From Eubacterium sp. (GTDB taxonomy: Bacteria > Bacillota > Clostridia > Lachnospirales > Lachnospiraceae): a stretch of 64,000 nt of DNA. Positions within the stretch are counted from its first letter, which is position 1. Each line of letters opens with the position of its first letter. Positions 17,115-25,147 of the stretch are shown here, piece by piece. The DNA lies in NCBI GenBank assembly GCA_017634555.1, contig JAGBNF010000027.1, positions 24,758 through 88,757 of the forward strand, read 5' to 3'. The notes under the pieces were generated by a model that was not told the DNA's origin, did not search any database, and worked only from the letters and a program-made list of their open reading frames with translations. A program made the position numbers and the translations under genes.

Positions 17115-17393
17115 TCACATTTTTTTCTTCTTCGCTTCTACAAACCATCGGTGATCATCACCGTAGTACAGATGGCTCTCATAACCTTCAACATAAATGG
17201 TATATCTTACCCCCACCGCTCCCGCAACGAGACTGGCCGCTCGCCTTATATCTGTGATCTTCTGTATCTCATAAGTCTTATCGTCACTCCAGTGAATGAC
17301 CTTCGGTATCAATTCTCCATCCTTCGTGAACTCCACGTTCACATCGACGTAAATCTTATACGGACTTTCTTCAAACATTTTCCTCAACTCCAA
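17115..17393 (-). CDS. small conserved protein, often a neighbour of umuC-type genes
   Basis: A 92-residue soluble, beta-rich protein with the core VNVEFTKDGELIPKVIHW, then ITDIRRAASLVAGAVGVRYT and DDHRWFVEAKK. In clostridia I know similar short proteins beside LexA-like regulators and Y-family polymerase genes. Here it is divergent from an S24 LexA-like gene but no polymerase gene is present, so the cassette appears incomplete. Function is not established. Confidence 0.6.
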   Translation of the reverse strand: MELRKMFEESPYKIYVDVNVEFTKDGELIPKVIHWSDDKTYEIQKITDIRRAASLVAGAVGVRYTIYVEGYESHLYYGDDHRWFVEAKKKKM

Positions 17394-17532
17394 ATCTATA
17401 TATCATATATTCATTCACACTCTCCCCCACACAGTAATCGATACTTTTTCACTATAGTCACAGTATAAATCTATTTATTTTAGATTTCAAGTGTATTTTT
17501 TAATTTCTTTTGCATTTATTTGTGGATTTTTC

Positions 17533-17561
17533 TTGCATTTATCTATATATTAATGTATATT
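17533..17561 (+). promoter_or_regulatory. promoter of the LexA-like gene
   Basis: TTGCAT (17533-17538) and TATATT (17556-17561) are separated by exactly 17 bases. The predicted start is just before the conserved 44-nt element. Confidence 0.65.
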
Positions 17562-17568
17562 GGGTATA

Positions 17569-17612
17569 TGACATAAGTGTCAAAAGTCAAATCACGATCT
17601 CACTTGTGAGAA
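17569..17612 (+). promoter_or_regulatory. 44-nt element shared with the LytTR gene leader (copy 2)
   Basis: It contains AAGTGTCAAAAGTCAAA and CGATCTCACTTGTGAGAA. TCTCAC-TT-GTGAGA is an inverted repeat that would suit a dimeric repressor. It lies in the 5' untranslated region of the S24 repressor gene, 23 bases before ATG. The other copy is at 2549-2592, also just before a regulator gene. Confidence 0.7.
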
Positions 17613-17635
17613 TATTCAAATCATGGAGATTTAAT

Positions 17636-18352
17636 ATGAAGAATATAGGAGAAACCTTAGCCGAATACAGGAAGAAGGCCGGCTATACACAGATTGATGT
17701 TGCAGCCGAGCTTACCAAAGCCGGATATCCGATACAGAATAAAAGCATCTATGCATGGGAGAAGAACAAGTCTACTCCTAATCCGACGCAGTTTCTGTTT
17801 CTCTGCAAACTGTATGGAATAACCGATATCTACTCTGCTTTCATAGAGCCGAATCCGGATAATCCGCTTGCTTCACTTAATGACGCGGGAAAGGATAAAG
17901 TCCTGGACTATATCAGGATCCTTGGACTTACAGATGAATACAGTATTGATAAGAAGGAAAAGGATAATGTCACTGTCCTTCCTGTCAGAACCAGAGAGCT
18001 TCCGCTCTTCCTGCTTGCAGCATCCGCAGGTACCGGTGAATTTCTGGACAGCGAAGCTCATGAGATGGTTATCGTAGGAAGTGAGGTTCCCGAGAAGGCC
18101 AGCTTCGGCATAAGGCTTAACGGTAACAGTATGGAGCCTAGATATATGGACGGCCAGATAGTATGGGTATACAGAACTACCGAGCTCTTCGACGGAGATA
18201 TCGGTATCTTCTACCTCGACGGACAGGCCTACTGCAAGAAGCTTCATAAGGGAAAAGGCTTCCTCGAGCTTCTGTCCTTCAATCCCGATTACAAGCCTAT
18301 ACGTATCAAGGAATCCAGCGACTTCAAGATATTCGGACGAGTTGTTTCTTAA
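17636..18352 (+). CDS. LexA-like self-cleaving repressor (XRE HTH + peptidase S24)
   Basis: A 238-residue repressor of the phage C1/HdiR type. An XRE helix-turn-helix occupies residues 5-62 (YTQIDVAAELTKAG, then SIYAWEKNKSTPNP). The S24 domain has a cleavage site ASAGTG (Ala131-Gly132), the nucleophile in GNSMEP (Ser165) and the catalytic Lys in AYCKKL (about 201), so autocleavage should work. The start follows GGAG by seven bases; a longer reading from 17510 would extend through the promoter. It is isolated between terminators, with the divergent small gene at 17115-17393. Autoregulation through the TCTCAC-GTGAGA palindrome is my inference. Confidence 0.9.
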   Translation: MKNIGETLAEYRKKAGYTQIDVAAELTKAGYPIQNKSIYAWEKNKSTPNPTQFLFLCKLYGITDIYSAFIEPNPDNPLASLNDAGKDKVLDYIRILGLTDEYSIDKKEKDNVTVLPVRTRELPLFLLAASAGTGEFLDSEAHEMVIVGSEVPEKASFGIRLNGNSMEPRYMDGQIVWVYRTTELFDGDIGIFYLDGQAYCKKLHKGKGFLELLSFNPDYKPIRIKESSDFKIFGRVVS

Positions 18353-18397
18353 ACTATGCACATCAGGGTTGCGCGAGACAACCTGCCAACAAAAGAA

Positions 18398-18430
18398 GCC
18401 GGAAGCGATATCACATCGCTTCCGGCTTTT
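18398..18430. terminator. bidirectional terminator between LexA-like and EAL genes
   Basis: GCCGGAAGCGAT and ATCGCTTCCGGC form a 12-bp stem with T runs on both sides when read from either strand. It serves the convergent genes ending at 18352 and 18461. Confidence 0.9.
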
Positions 18431-18460
18431 CTCGTACTTATTTAAATATTAATATCAGAC

Positions 18461-20146
18461 CTAATCACCTGACTCCGGATAATACTGTCTGTCCAGACGC
18501 TCCTCGTAATCAGTAAGCGGAAGCGGTCTGTCAAAGAAGTATCCCTGTACTATATTGCAGCCGTTCTGTCTCAGAACATCAAGCTGATCTACACTCTCAA
18601 CTCCCTCGATAACGCATTCAAGACCGATATCCTGAGCAAGCATGATAACGTGTTTGAACATTTTATTGGATATGTCGTCCTGATCTTCATTGTTCTTAGG
18701 AACAAAACTCTTATCGACCTTGAGTACATTCCAGGGAATCTCACTGATGAGATTCAGTGATGAATATCCTACACCGAAATCATCTACTGCGGTCCAGATA
18801 CCCTGCTCCTGAAGTCCGCATACAACACGCTTCAGATCCTTGAATGTTACATCTGTAGTCGTCTCGGTAAGCTCTATCTCGATATATTCATGAGGAACAT
18901 TGTACTTATCGACCACATTTATTATCTTATTCAGAAGATCTATATCAACCAGATGCTTTCTGGAGAAGTTGACCGATACGCGAACAACCTCGCGCCCCTC
19001 ATCAATCCATCTTCTGATATCGCGGCACACATGCTCCAGCATATAGAAATCCAGATCACAGATGTCCGTATTCATTTCAAGTATAGGAATAAAGTTAAGC
19101 GGCGGAACTATCTCCTTACCCTTTATCCATCTGCAAAGTGCCTCCGCACCTGCAAGCTTACGCGACTCTATATCAACCTTCGGCTGATAATATACTGCAA
19201 ACTCCTCATTCACAAGTGCAGCTCTGAATTCGTTCTGAACCTGCTTGATCTGAGCCTTTGCCACCTTCATCTTATCATCATAGATGATAACTCCGCCCGA
19301 AGCCTGACGCTTCGCTGTCTCACCTGCGATCATGATCTTATCCATGATATCCCCGTATGACTTCATCATAAAAGGATCCGGCAGCATATAAACACCAGCC
19401 GACGCGGTTATTACAATCTTCTTATCTCCCGTTTCATCATAAGCTATCGGGTATCCGGAAAATATTTCAAATACCTTTCTCTTAACACTTCTGTCTAAGA
19501 CACCGACAAACTTGTCACCGCCAAGGCGTACGATAATACCTTCATCACCTATGGATTCCCCGAGCATTTCATAATAATTACGCAGAGCTATATCTCCGTT
19601 AGCTCTTCCTATCTCACGATTTACCATGGTAAAGTTGCGAAGATCTATATGAAATGCGATCTTTCCGCCCAGCTTGTTTTCCATATTTATTATATCCAGA
19701 TACCTGGCAAATGCACGGAAATTCCTATACCCGTCAAGATCATAGAATCCGAACTTTTCGATCATATCAAGCAGTCTGCGACGGCTTACAAATCCCAGAA
19801 TGATCCTGAATAAAGTATCAAGCTGAGCTATCTCCTCTTCATCGCGATCACATTCATCCGTCTCAGCATACAGCGTACCGATTATGATAGCTTTTGTCTT
19901 TGTCAGTATTCTGATATTCAACAAAATCTTATCAGCTTTGCCGTTATCAAAATCGCAATAACTCTCGCCTATACCTCTGGACTCCATCATAGGCGTCTGA
20001 TAAAAGTGCGTAACTCCCTTAGCCAGTCGGAATTCCTCACACATTTCCTTAATGAGCTCCACATAACTCTCCCGATTATATGGCTCAACATGGGTAACCC
20101 GAATCAGGCGTTCGAGAAAAGACTTATATCTCTCACTATCCACCAT
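18461..20146 (-). CDS. c-di-GMP phosphodiesterase (degenerate GGDEF + EAL)
   Basis: A 561-residue cytoplasmic protein with an N-terminal GAF-like region (1-130), a GGDEF domain whose signature is altered to GGDKF (about 203-208), and an EAL domain (about 300-550). EAL residues look intact: GAEALCRW, VNFSRKHL, EIELTETTTD, VDDFGVGYSSL, KVDKSF, VIEGVES and QGYFFDRPL. It should therefore hydrolyse c-di-GMP, while the GGDEF part is probably a regulatory GTP sensor. There is no transmembrane segment. A 12-bp inverted repeat brackets the promoter and ribosome binding site (20157-20234). Confidence 0.92.
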   Translation of the reverse strand: MVDSERYKSFLERLIRVTHVEPYNRESYVELIKEMCEEFRLAKGVTHFYQTPMMESRGIGESYCDFDNGKADKILLNIRILTKTKAIIIGTLYAETDECDRDEEEIAQLDTLFRIILGFVSRRRLLDMIEKFGFYDLDGYRNFRAFARYLDIINMENKLGGKIAFHIDLRNFTMVNREIGRANGDIALRNYYEMLGESIGDEGIIVRLGGDKFVGVLDRSVKRKVFEIFSGYPIAYDETGDKKIVITASAGVYMLPDPFMMKSYGDIMDKIMIAGETAKRQASGGVIIYDDKMKVAKAQIKQVQNEFRAALVNEEFAVYYQPKVDIESRKLAGAEALCRWIKGKEIVPPLNFIPILEMNTDICDLDFYMLEHVCRDIRRWIDEGREVVRVSVNFSRKHLVDIDLLNKIINVVDKYNVPHEYIEIELTETTTDVTFKDLKRVVCGLQEQGIWTAVDDFGVGYSSLNLISEIPWNVLKVDKSFVPKNNEDQDDISNKMFKHVIMLAQDIGLECVIEGVESVDQLDVLRQNGCNIVQGYFFDRPLPLTDYEERLDRQYYPESGD

Positions 20147-20156
20147 ACTACTACCC

Positions 20157-20234
20157 CTCTGAAAATTTTATTGTAACACCTTAAACAACAAAAAATATTT
20201 ACATATATAAAATCATTATACCAAATTTTCAGAG
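20157..20234. repeat. 12-bp inverted repeat around the promoter of the EAL gene
   Basis: CTCTGAAAATTT (20157-20168) and AAATTTTCAGAG (20223-20234) are perfect inverted copies 54 bases apart. On the minus strand a TATAAT box lies just after the upstream arm, and the downstream arm runs into the AGAGGGG ribosome binding site. Confidence 0.7.
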
Positions 20235-20249
20235 TTTATTGTGAATTTT

Positions 20250-21176
20250 TTATGGTAAAAATTTACCTGACGCAAGATAGAGCTTATACCAGTCATTATG
20301 TGAAATCTTTACCTTCGCAGCATCACACGCATCCTTTACGTGTTCAGGATTCATAGATCCGATTATAGCCTGCATTTTAGCCGGATGACGAAGTATCCAC
20401 GCGATAGCGATTGCAGCCTTGGATACGCCCTCCCTGTCGGCCAGCTCACCCAGTGCCTTGTTAAGCTCAGGGAAATCCGGATTATCGATGAAGGATCCGC
20501 CGAACATTCCGAACTGAAGCGGCGACCATGCCTGGATCGTTATATCCTTAAGTCTGCAGTAGTCCAGTGCGTTTCCGTCTCTGTTTACTGAGAAATCCGT
20601 TGTCTTGTTATTCATATAAAGAGCCTGATCTATCAGCTGAGACTGCTCTAGGGAGAGCTGAACCTGATTGATCACAAGCTCCTGCTTAACATATTTCTTC
20701 AGAAGCTCTATCTGCATCGGAACAAGATTGCTTACTCCGAACCATCTTACCTTTCCTGCCTTCTCAAGAATATCAAAGGCTTCCGCAACCTCCTCAGGAT
20801 CAAATAGCACATCAGGTCTGTGAAGCAGCAGAGTATCCAGATAATCTGTCTGCAGACGGCTGAGTATTCCGTCAACGCTGTCCAGTATATTTTCCTTTGT
20901 CCAGTCAAACTCGTTACGGTCAAAACAGAGGCCACATTTACTCTGAATATAGATATCCTCTCTCTTGATTCCTGTCAGCGGAAATGCCTCCGCAAATCTT
21001 ATCTCCGCATCACCGTTACCGTAGCAGGTAGCATGGTCATAGAAATTCACGCCGCAGTCGTATGCGGTTCTTATAACCTTCGCAGCATCCTCCTTGCTAA
21101 GTCCCGGCATTCTCATGCACCCCTGAATAATCGCAGAAACACTCTGCGGTCCCCCAACAATATTGATCATCTTCAT
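20250..21176 (-). CDS. aldo/keto reductase
   Basis: A 308-residue NADPH-dependent aldo/keto reductase of the YdhF-like group. The barrel signatures are present: GVNFYDHATCYG (Asp, with the Tyr of the tetrad), SKCGL with the catalytic Lys, TLLLHRPD with the His, and a C-terminal AIAIAWILRHPAKMQAIIGS for the cofactor phosphate. Substrate is unknown. It is a single gene with AGGAGG before the start, convergent with nothing and separated from rtcB by about 67 bases. Confidence 0.9.
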   Translation of the reverse strand: MKMINIVGGPQSVSAIIQGCMRMPGLSKEDAAKVIRTAYDCGVNFYDHATCYGNGDAEIRFAEAFPLTGIKREDIYIQSKCGLCFDRNEFDWTKENILDSVDGILSRLQTDYLDTLLLHRPDVLFDPEEVAEAFDILEKAGKVRWFGVSNLVPMQIELLKKYVKQELVINQVQLSLEQSQLIDQALYMNNKTTDFSVNRDGNALDYCRLKDITIQAWSPLQFGMFGGSFIDNPDFPELNKALGELADREGVSKAAIAIAWILRHPAKMQAIIGSMNPEHVKDACDAAKVKISHNDWYKLYLASGKFLP

Positions 21177-21243
21177 AACAATACCTCCTGATGAGTTGAT
21201 AAGTCCGATCGATACGTACTATCTTGAAGTATAACATATACCT

Positions 21244-22398
21244 CTAGTTCTGTCCCTCTGCTTTGTAGTTATAAATAGGCTTTATTATCTTATCTATATG
21301 AACCGTTTCTCCGATAACAGCTGCGATATCTTCTATTCCTCTATATGCGAAAGGACTCTCATCAAGTGTATCCTTGTTAATGCATATGGAGTAGATTCCA
21401 TCCATAGCTTTCTTGAAGTCCGATACAGTATGATGCTCAGCAACCTCCGAGCGTCTGTAAATTCTTCCCGCTCCGTGTGGTGCAGAACAGTTCCAGTCCA
21501 CATTTCCAAGGCCTGTTCCCAGGATTATTCCGTCTCGCATGTTGATCGGGATGATAACTTTCTCGCCTTCCTTGGCACTTATCGCACCCTTTCTGAGTAT
21601 CGGCTTTGCATCATTGCCCGGCTTCACATCCGAGAAATCCACGTAGTTATGAATGCAGGTAAAGCTTTCCTCTATCTTCCACTTCATTCCTCCTACTATG
21701 GAATCGATGATCGCATCTCTGTTGAGACGCGCAAACTCCTGAATTATCTCGATATCATGAAGGTAATCCTCCATCAGCTGTCCGGTGAGGCAGGTCATTT
21801 CATATGAAGCATATCCCTGCTTCTTCATCTGCATTTCCTTCTGGCCCGTTCTCAGATAGTAATCTGCAACCTCCATTCCCAGATGTCGGCTTCCCGAATG
21901 AACGACCAGGTACACATTTCCTTCCTCATCCTTATCAACCTCTATGAAATGGTTTCCTCCGCCAAGGGTTCCGACGCTTCGACTTGCCTTTCTAGCATTG
22001 ATGTTCCTTGCACATCTCAACTCCGAAAGGTCGATCCTGTCTGCATACTTATGCTCCTTCTCACGGATTCTCGGGCCAACCGGTACCGCTTCTCTTATCA
22101 CAGAATCAAGTTGCTGGAAATGTATCCCCTTCGTCTTAACCTTGGCCATCGTCATTCCACAGCCGATATCGACACCCACCAGACTCGGAAGAATTGAATC
22201 TCCTACTGTCATTGTAAGCCCGATAGTTCCCACCTTACCCGGATGAACATCCGGCATAACCTTTACCGAACTGCCTTCAGCACTCGGATGATTGCAGATC
22301 ATCTGAAGCTGTTTTCTGGCATAATCTTCAAGAGCATATAGCTCATTTTCTACCGTATACACAGTAGCATTTGTATATTTTCCGTATATTGTTAACAT
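21244..22398 (-). CDS. rtcB: RNA-splicing/repair ligase RtcB
   Basis: Joins RNA 2',3'-cyclic phosphate or 3'-phosphate ends to 5'-OH ends using GTP and Mn. At 384 residues it is a compact RtcB. Metal and active-site motifs are present: MPDVHPGKVG, GVDIGCGM (Cys), GGGNHFIE, HSGSRHLG, HNYVD, RKGAISA and SAPHGAGR, whose His takes GMP. It follows the Cys-rich small gene by 15 bases and shares its promoter at 22859-22887. RtcB often works with Ro/Y-RNA systems, and a Y-RNA-like locus lies 5 kb away on the same strand. Confidence 0.95.
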   Translation of the reverse strand: MLTIYGKYTNATVYTVENELYALEDYARKQLQMICNHPSAEGSSVKVMPDVHPGKVGTIGLTMTVGDSILPSLVGVDIGCGMTMAKVKTKGIHFQQLDSVIREAVPVGPRIREKEHKYADRIDLSELRCARNINARKASRSVGTLGGGNHFIEVDKDEEGNVYLVVHSGSRHLGMEVADYYLRTGQKEMQMKKQGYASYEMTCLTGQLMEDYLHDIEIIQEFARLNRDAIIDSIVGGMKWKIEESFTCIHNYVDFSDVKPGNDAKPILRKGAISAKEGEKVIIPINMRDGIILGTGLGNVDWNCSAPHGAGRIYRRSEVAEHHTVSDFKKAMDGIYSICINKDTLDESPFAYRGIEDIAAVIGETVHIDKIIKPIYNYKAEGQN

Positions 22399-22413
22399 AT
22401 AAATCCCTCATTT

Positions 22414-22605
22414 CTAATTCCATCTGTCGTGCCTGTCCTTATCCTTCTGACGTTTTGTCTTTACCGACTCTTGTTTCTTAGAAGTCTTTCGCGGCTGATA
22501 TTTCGGACAGTTCTTGCACTTCTTTAAATCAACTTTTACATATCCCTTTTTACAATCCACATCCTTACAAACGTAATAGATGCATGGTTCTAATCTATCT
22601 TTCAT
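22414..22605 (-). CDS. small Cys-rich, Lys-rich protein ahead of rtcB
   Basis: A 63-residue basic protein starting MKDRLEPCIYYVCKDVDCKKG, with a later KKCKNCPKYQPRK. The five cysteines in CxxxxC, C and CxxC spacing suggest a small zinc-binding fold, and the Lys/Arg tail suggests nucleic-acid contact. The start at 22605 has GGAG at the right distance; a longer frame to 22641 has none. It directly precedes rtcB in one operon, so a helper role in RNA repair is plausible but unproven. Confidence 0.7.
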   Translation of the reverse strand: MKDRLEPCIYYVCKDVDCKKGYVKVDLKKCKNCPKYQPRKTSKKQESVKTKRQKDKDRHDRWN

Positions 22606-22636
22606 TTTGTAATCTCCTAATTTTTTGCATAATAAG

Positions 22637-22680
22637 AGCACCTCTCAGCGTAGCGTAATGCCACACTAAAAGAGGTGCCG
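22637..22680 (-). promoter_or_regulatory. hairpin between small ORF and Cys-rich gene (possible attenuator)
   Basis: On the minus strand GCACCTCT and AGAGGTGC form an eight-base stem around a structured loop, followed by the weak T tract TCTTATTAT. It lies between the 24-codon ORF and the Cys-rich gene, where it could reduce read-through into rtcB. Confidence 0.5.
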
Positions 22681-22717
22681 GTTATCCTAATAATATGAAA
22701 TTAATAAGTCTCTAAAA

Positions 22718-22792
22718 CTATCTCAATGACACATCAAGGACAACTGCTGCCTCTGCTGTTACTATTCTGTTATTCATTCTAAGTGTTCGCAT
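22718..22792 (-). CDS. possible leader peptide, 24 aa, upstream of the rtcB operon
   Basis: It encodes MRTLRMNNRIVTAEAAVVLD plus VSLR and has a perfect AGGAGG five bases before ATG. It is the first ORF after a strong operator-bearing promoter. Its short length and the hairpin that follows suit a leader peptide or a small regulatory peptide. No family is recognised. Confidence 0.5.
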   Translation of the reverse strand: MRTLRMNNRIVTAEAAVVLDVSLR

Positions 22793-22858
22793 TTTGTCCT
22801 CCTTTTCGTCTTGGGTCGATAGTTACATAGAGACTCGTGCATGTCTCAACAATTATGG

Positions 22859-22887
22859 AATATAACGCAACGAACGTTATATGTCAA
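22859..22887 (-). promoter_or_regulatory. strong promoter with embedded operator for the rtcB operon
   Basis: On the minus strand TTGACA (22882-22887) and TATATT (22859-22864) are 17 bases apart. The spacer and -10 carry a perfect inverted repeat ATATAACG-N7-CGTTATAT (22860-22882). A repressor bound there would block RNA polymerase, so the operon is probably inducible. Confidence 0.8.
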
Positions 22888-22913
22888 CTCTTTCACAGAT
22901 AATTCACTTGCCC

Positions 22914-24410
22914 TTAATAATAATCATCAAACTCTTTCATGTAGTTGTTATAATCTTCAGTGAATTTGTCCCAGCCATCAGGAAGCCATGCGCTGAATCT
23001 CTCAAACACGTCCTCTGAAGTTCCTTCCTTGATAGCTCTTATTGTCTGATCAACATCATCATACTCCAGGTTGTTCTTTTTAGCTGCCATACTGATATCT
23101 CTTATGACACCATCACCATATTCCTCTATAAGAAAATAAACAAACCTGATTCCGTACTGGTATTCCTTCTGATATATATCACGCTCTGAATTCTCAATAT
23201 CTCTGAACGCCTGCTCTGCATCCGCAAAAATTACAGATTCGTCGAAAGGATACAACCATGAATCATCTCTGGTATATATGTAAACGGGCCACATCGGCAG
23301 ATGCTTCTCCATAGCATATTTATACTGTGTATACGTAGCCACGCCTTCTTCAAATATATCTCCCATCGAATTACTTTGTCTCAAACGCAGAACATGCGTC
23401 AGTTCATGGTAAGCAATATCAATATTGCCATTTTCCGGATCCATGTCCTCATCAAAAAGCACCGTCATATTAGAAGACGCACATTCCACTTCCCCATTTT
23501 GAGGGTCAACCCTGAGTAAAATATTCACCTTACTGCAATCTGTATTTATCCCCTGAAATGCACCGTCATAATAAAACTCTCTCCAATCAGAGTCCCCTTG
23601 GAATGTATAATCAGCATATTTCAAACCATACCAGTTTTCAATTTCATCCATAATAGTTGCAAACTGAATTGCAATATCGCCATGAACCTTACAGCCCTCT
23701 CCCAAATACAGTACAAACTTCTCACCCTCATAATATGATTTTACATCAATGACTACAACATCATCCGGATCACCGCTGAATTCAATCCTCTGCTCTGTGA
23801 GCTTTGGTTCTTCTGTAGTCGGCTCTTCTGTCTTTGGCTCTTCTGTCTTTGGTTCCTCTGTCTTTGGTTCCTCCGTCTTTGGCTCTTCAGTCTTTGGCTC
23901 CTCTGTCTTCGGCTCCTCCTGCTTTGGTTCTTCAACCTTCGGCTGTTCCTGCTTTGGTTTCTCAACCTTTGGCTGCTCCTGCTTTGGTTCCTCAGTCTTC
24001 GGCTGTTCCTGTTTTGGTTGCTCTACATACACAACTGTGCTTCCGCCGTTGTCGGAATATGAACCACCGCCGTTGCCGCCTGTATTGTTATTCCCTTCAC
24101 TCTTTCCTGACTTATCATCAGCCTTTACTGTATTCTTCTTATCATTTTTCTTGTCGGCATTCTTATCGGCACTATCATTTTTTTTATCGTCTTTTTTATT
24201 CGACTTATCATCCTTCTTATCTGCCGATGCTTTATCAGTCTTTTCCTTCTTTGTTTCCTCTGCCTGATCAACCGTAACCTCTACGGCAGTTTCTTCCTCC
24301 TGTTTATCATTCGACTTTCCCAATGAACATGCAGTCATTTCCAGTGTCAAAAGGAAACAAACCACTAAAACTCCTACCCTTGCTAAAGATTTCCTAACCA
24401 CATTAAACAT
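22914..24410 (-). CDS. secreted lipoprotein metallopeptidase with EEPKTEEPK stalk
   Basis: A 498-residue surface lipoprotein. The signal peptide ends in lipobox MTAC (Cys28). A Lys/Asp-rich linker (about 40-120) is followed by a Gly/Asn stretch and about 75 residues of five-residue repeats EEPKT, EQPKV and the like (130-205), probably spanning the cell wall. The C-terminal domain has HELTH (335-339) and FEEGVATY with the third zinc ligand Glu at about 354, the gluzincin arrangement. It should therefore be an active zinc peptidase. It is monocistronic. The repeat makes a long open frame on the opposite strand, which I take as a shadow. Confidence 0.8.
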   Translation of the reverse strand: MFNVVRKSLARVGVLVVCFLLTLEMTACSLGKSNDKQEEETAVEVTVDQAEETKKEKTDKASADKKDDKSNKKDDKKNDSADKNADKKNDKKNTVKADDKSGKSEGNNNTGGNGGGSYSDNGGSTVVYVEQPKQEQPKTEEPKQEQPKVEKPKQEQPKVEEPKQEEPKTEEPKTEEPKTEEPKTEEPKTEEPKTEEPTTEEPKLTEQRIEFSGDPDDVVVIDVKSYYEGEKFVLYLGEGCKVHGDIAIQFATIMDEIENWYGLKYADYTFQGDSDWREFYYDGAFQGINTDCSKVNILLRVDPQNGEVECASSNMTVLFDEDMDPENGNIDIAYHELTHVLRLRQSNSMGDIFEEGVATYTQYKYAMEKHLPMWPVYIYTRDDSWLYPFDESVIFADAEQAFRDIENSERDIYQKEYQYGIRFVYFLIEEYGDGVIRDISMAAKKNNLEYDDVDQTIRAIKEGTSEDVFERFSAWLPDGWDKFTEDYNNYMKEFDDYY

Positions 24411-24500
24411 TTTACCCTATCCTCACTTATCTATGGTAAGGCACACATTTCTGCCCTTCACTCATATATTCTCACGAAAAAAAGAAAGGTTCATTTTTTA

Positions 24501-24531
24501 TAAAAAAACTGCATCACAACGGATGCAGTTT
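24501..24531 (-). terminator. terminator of the 188-aa membrane protein gene
   Basis: On the minus strand AAACTGCATC and GATGCAGTTT form a ten-base stem followed by TTTTT, directly after the stop codon at 24544. Confidence 0.85.
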
Positions 24532-24543
24532 TATATCTTATAC

Positions 24544-25110
24544 TCAACTTACAGAAGCAATTTTCACATATATGTATATAATCACAATGAACATTAATGC
24601 CACTGCCGCTCTACATATATAAGTTTTTTTCTCTTGACGATCTCTTGTCATTATATACGGAATAAGGGATATCACATGGCAAAGAAACATCTTCACTGCA
24701 ATACTCAACCACAGTCCGTCCAGACACATTGTAGCACCAATGACTGATACAATTTCCAGTATTATATTCAGTGCCACAAATTTTAAATACAGCGTACAAT
24801 CATTCGGCTTATATTCGCTCGGATCATTTTCGTTTGAATCATTTCTCCTTACTTCTGCAACTCCTGGTTTAATCAGGAGTACTACAGGAATTATCGAAAA
24901 GGCTATACTTACAACTGTCCATAACAACAATCCCATAAATGACCAAAACGAAGATTCAATAAATTCAATTAATACTCTATATCGAATCAATCCGTACTGA
25001 TACATGGCTATATTTATATAGTATATAATCTTAAATATTACTATTGTAATCAGTATTCCAAATTCTATTACCAGAGAAACTAATAACGTTTTATGTCTTT
25101 TACTATTCAT
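24544..25110 (-). CDS. uncharacterised membrane protein (188 aa)
   Basis: Hydrophobic protein with about five transmembrane helices (around residues 9-30, 53-80, 108-128, 132-150 and 165-185) and a charged central loop, RRNDSNENDPSEYKPND. No catalytic motif is visible and I do not recognise the family. It lies 37 bases downstream of the SGNH/repeat protein gene on the same strand and ends at a terminator, so it may be co-transcribed with that secreted protein. Confidence 0.6.
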   Translation of the reverse strand: MNSKRHKTLLVSLVIEFGILITIVIFKIIYYINIAMYQYGLIRYRVLIEFIESSFWSFMGLLLWTVVSIAFSIIPVVLLIKPGVAEVRRNDSNENDPSEYKPNDCTLYLKFVALNIILEIVSVIGATMCLDGLWLSIAVKMFLCHVISLIPYIMTRDRQEKKTYICRAAVALMFIVIIYIYVKIASVS

Positions 25111-25147
25111 GTGTATCGTTCCTCAGTACTATTACTTAAGCGCACAT

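Noticed and set aside
17510-17635. A 42-residue N-terminal extension of the LexA-like protein
   Set aside because: It would run through the -35/-10 boxes and the conserved leader element; the ATG at 17636 has a good ribosome binding site and begins the HTH directly.
17636-18352. Part of a prophage (C1-like repressor)
   Set aside because: No integrase, structural or replication phage genes lie nearby; the S24 repressor stands alone between housekeeping-type genes.
20147-20249. A c-di-GMP riboswitch before the EAL gene
   Set aside because: None of the conserved GEMM core sequence is present; the only structure is the 12-bp inverted repeat.
23749-24267. A 172-codon Ser/Phe/Gly-rich ORF on the plus strand
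   Set aside because: It is the mirror of the EEPKT repeat of the minus-strand lipoprotein gene; its composition follows the repeat and it has no start signals.
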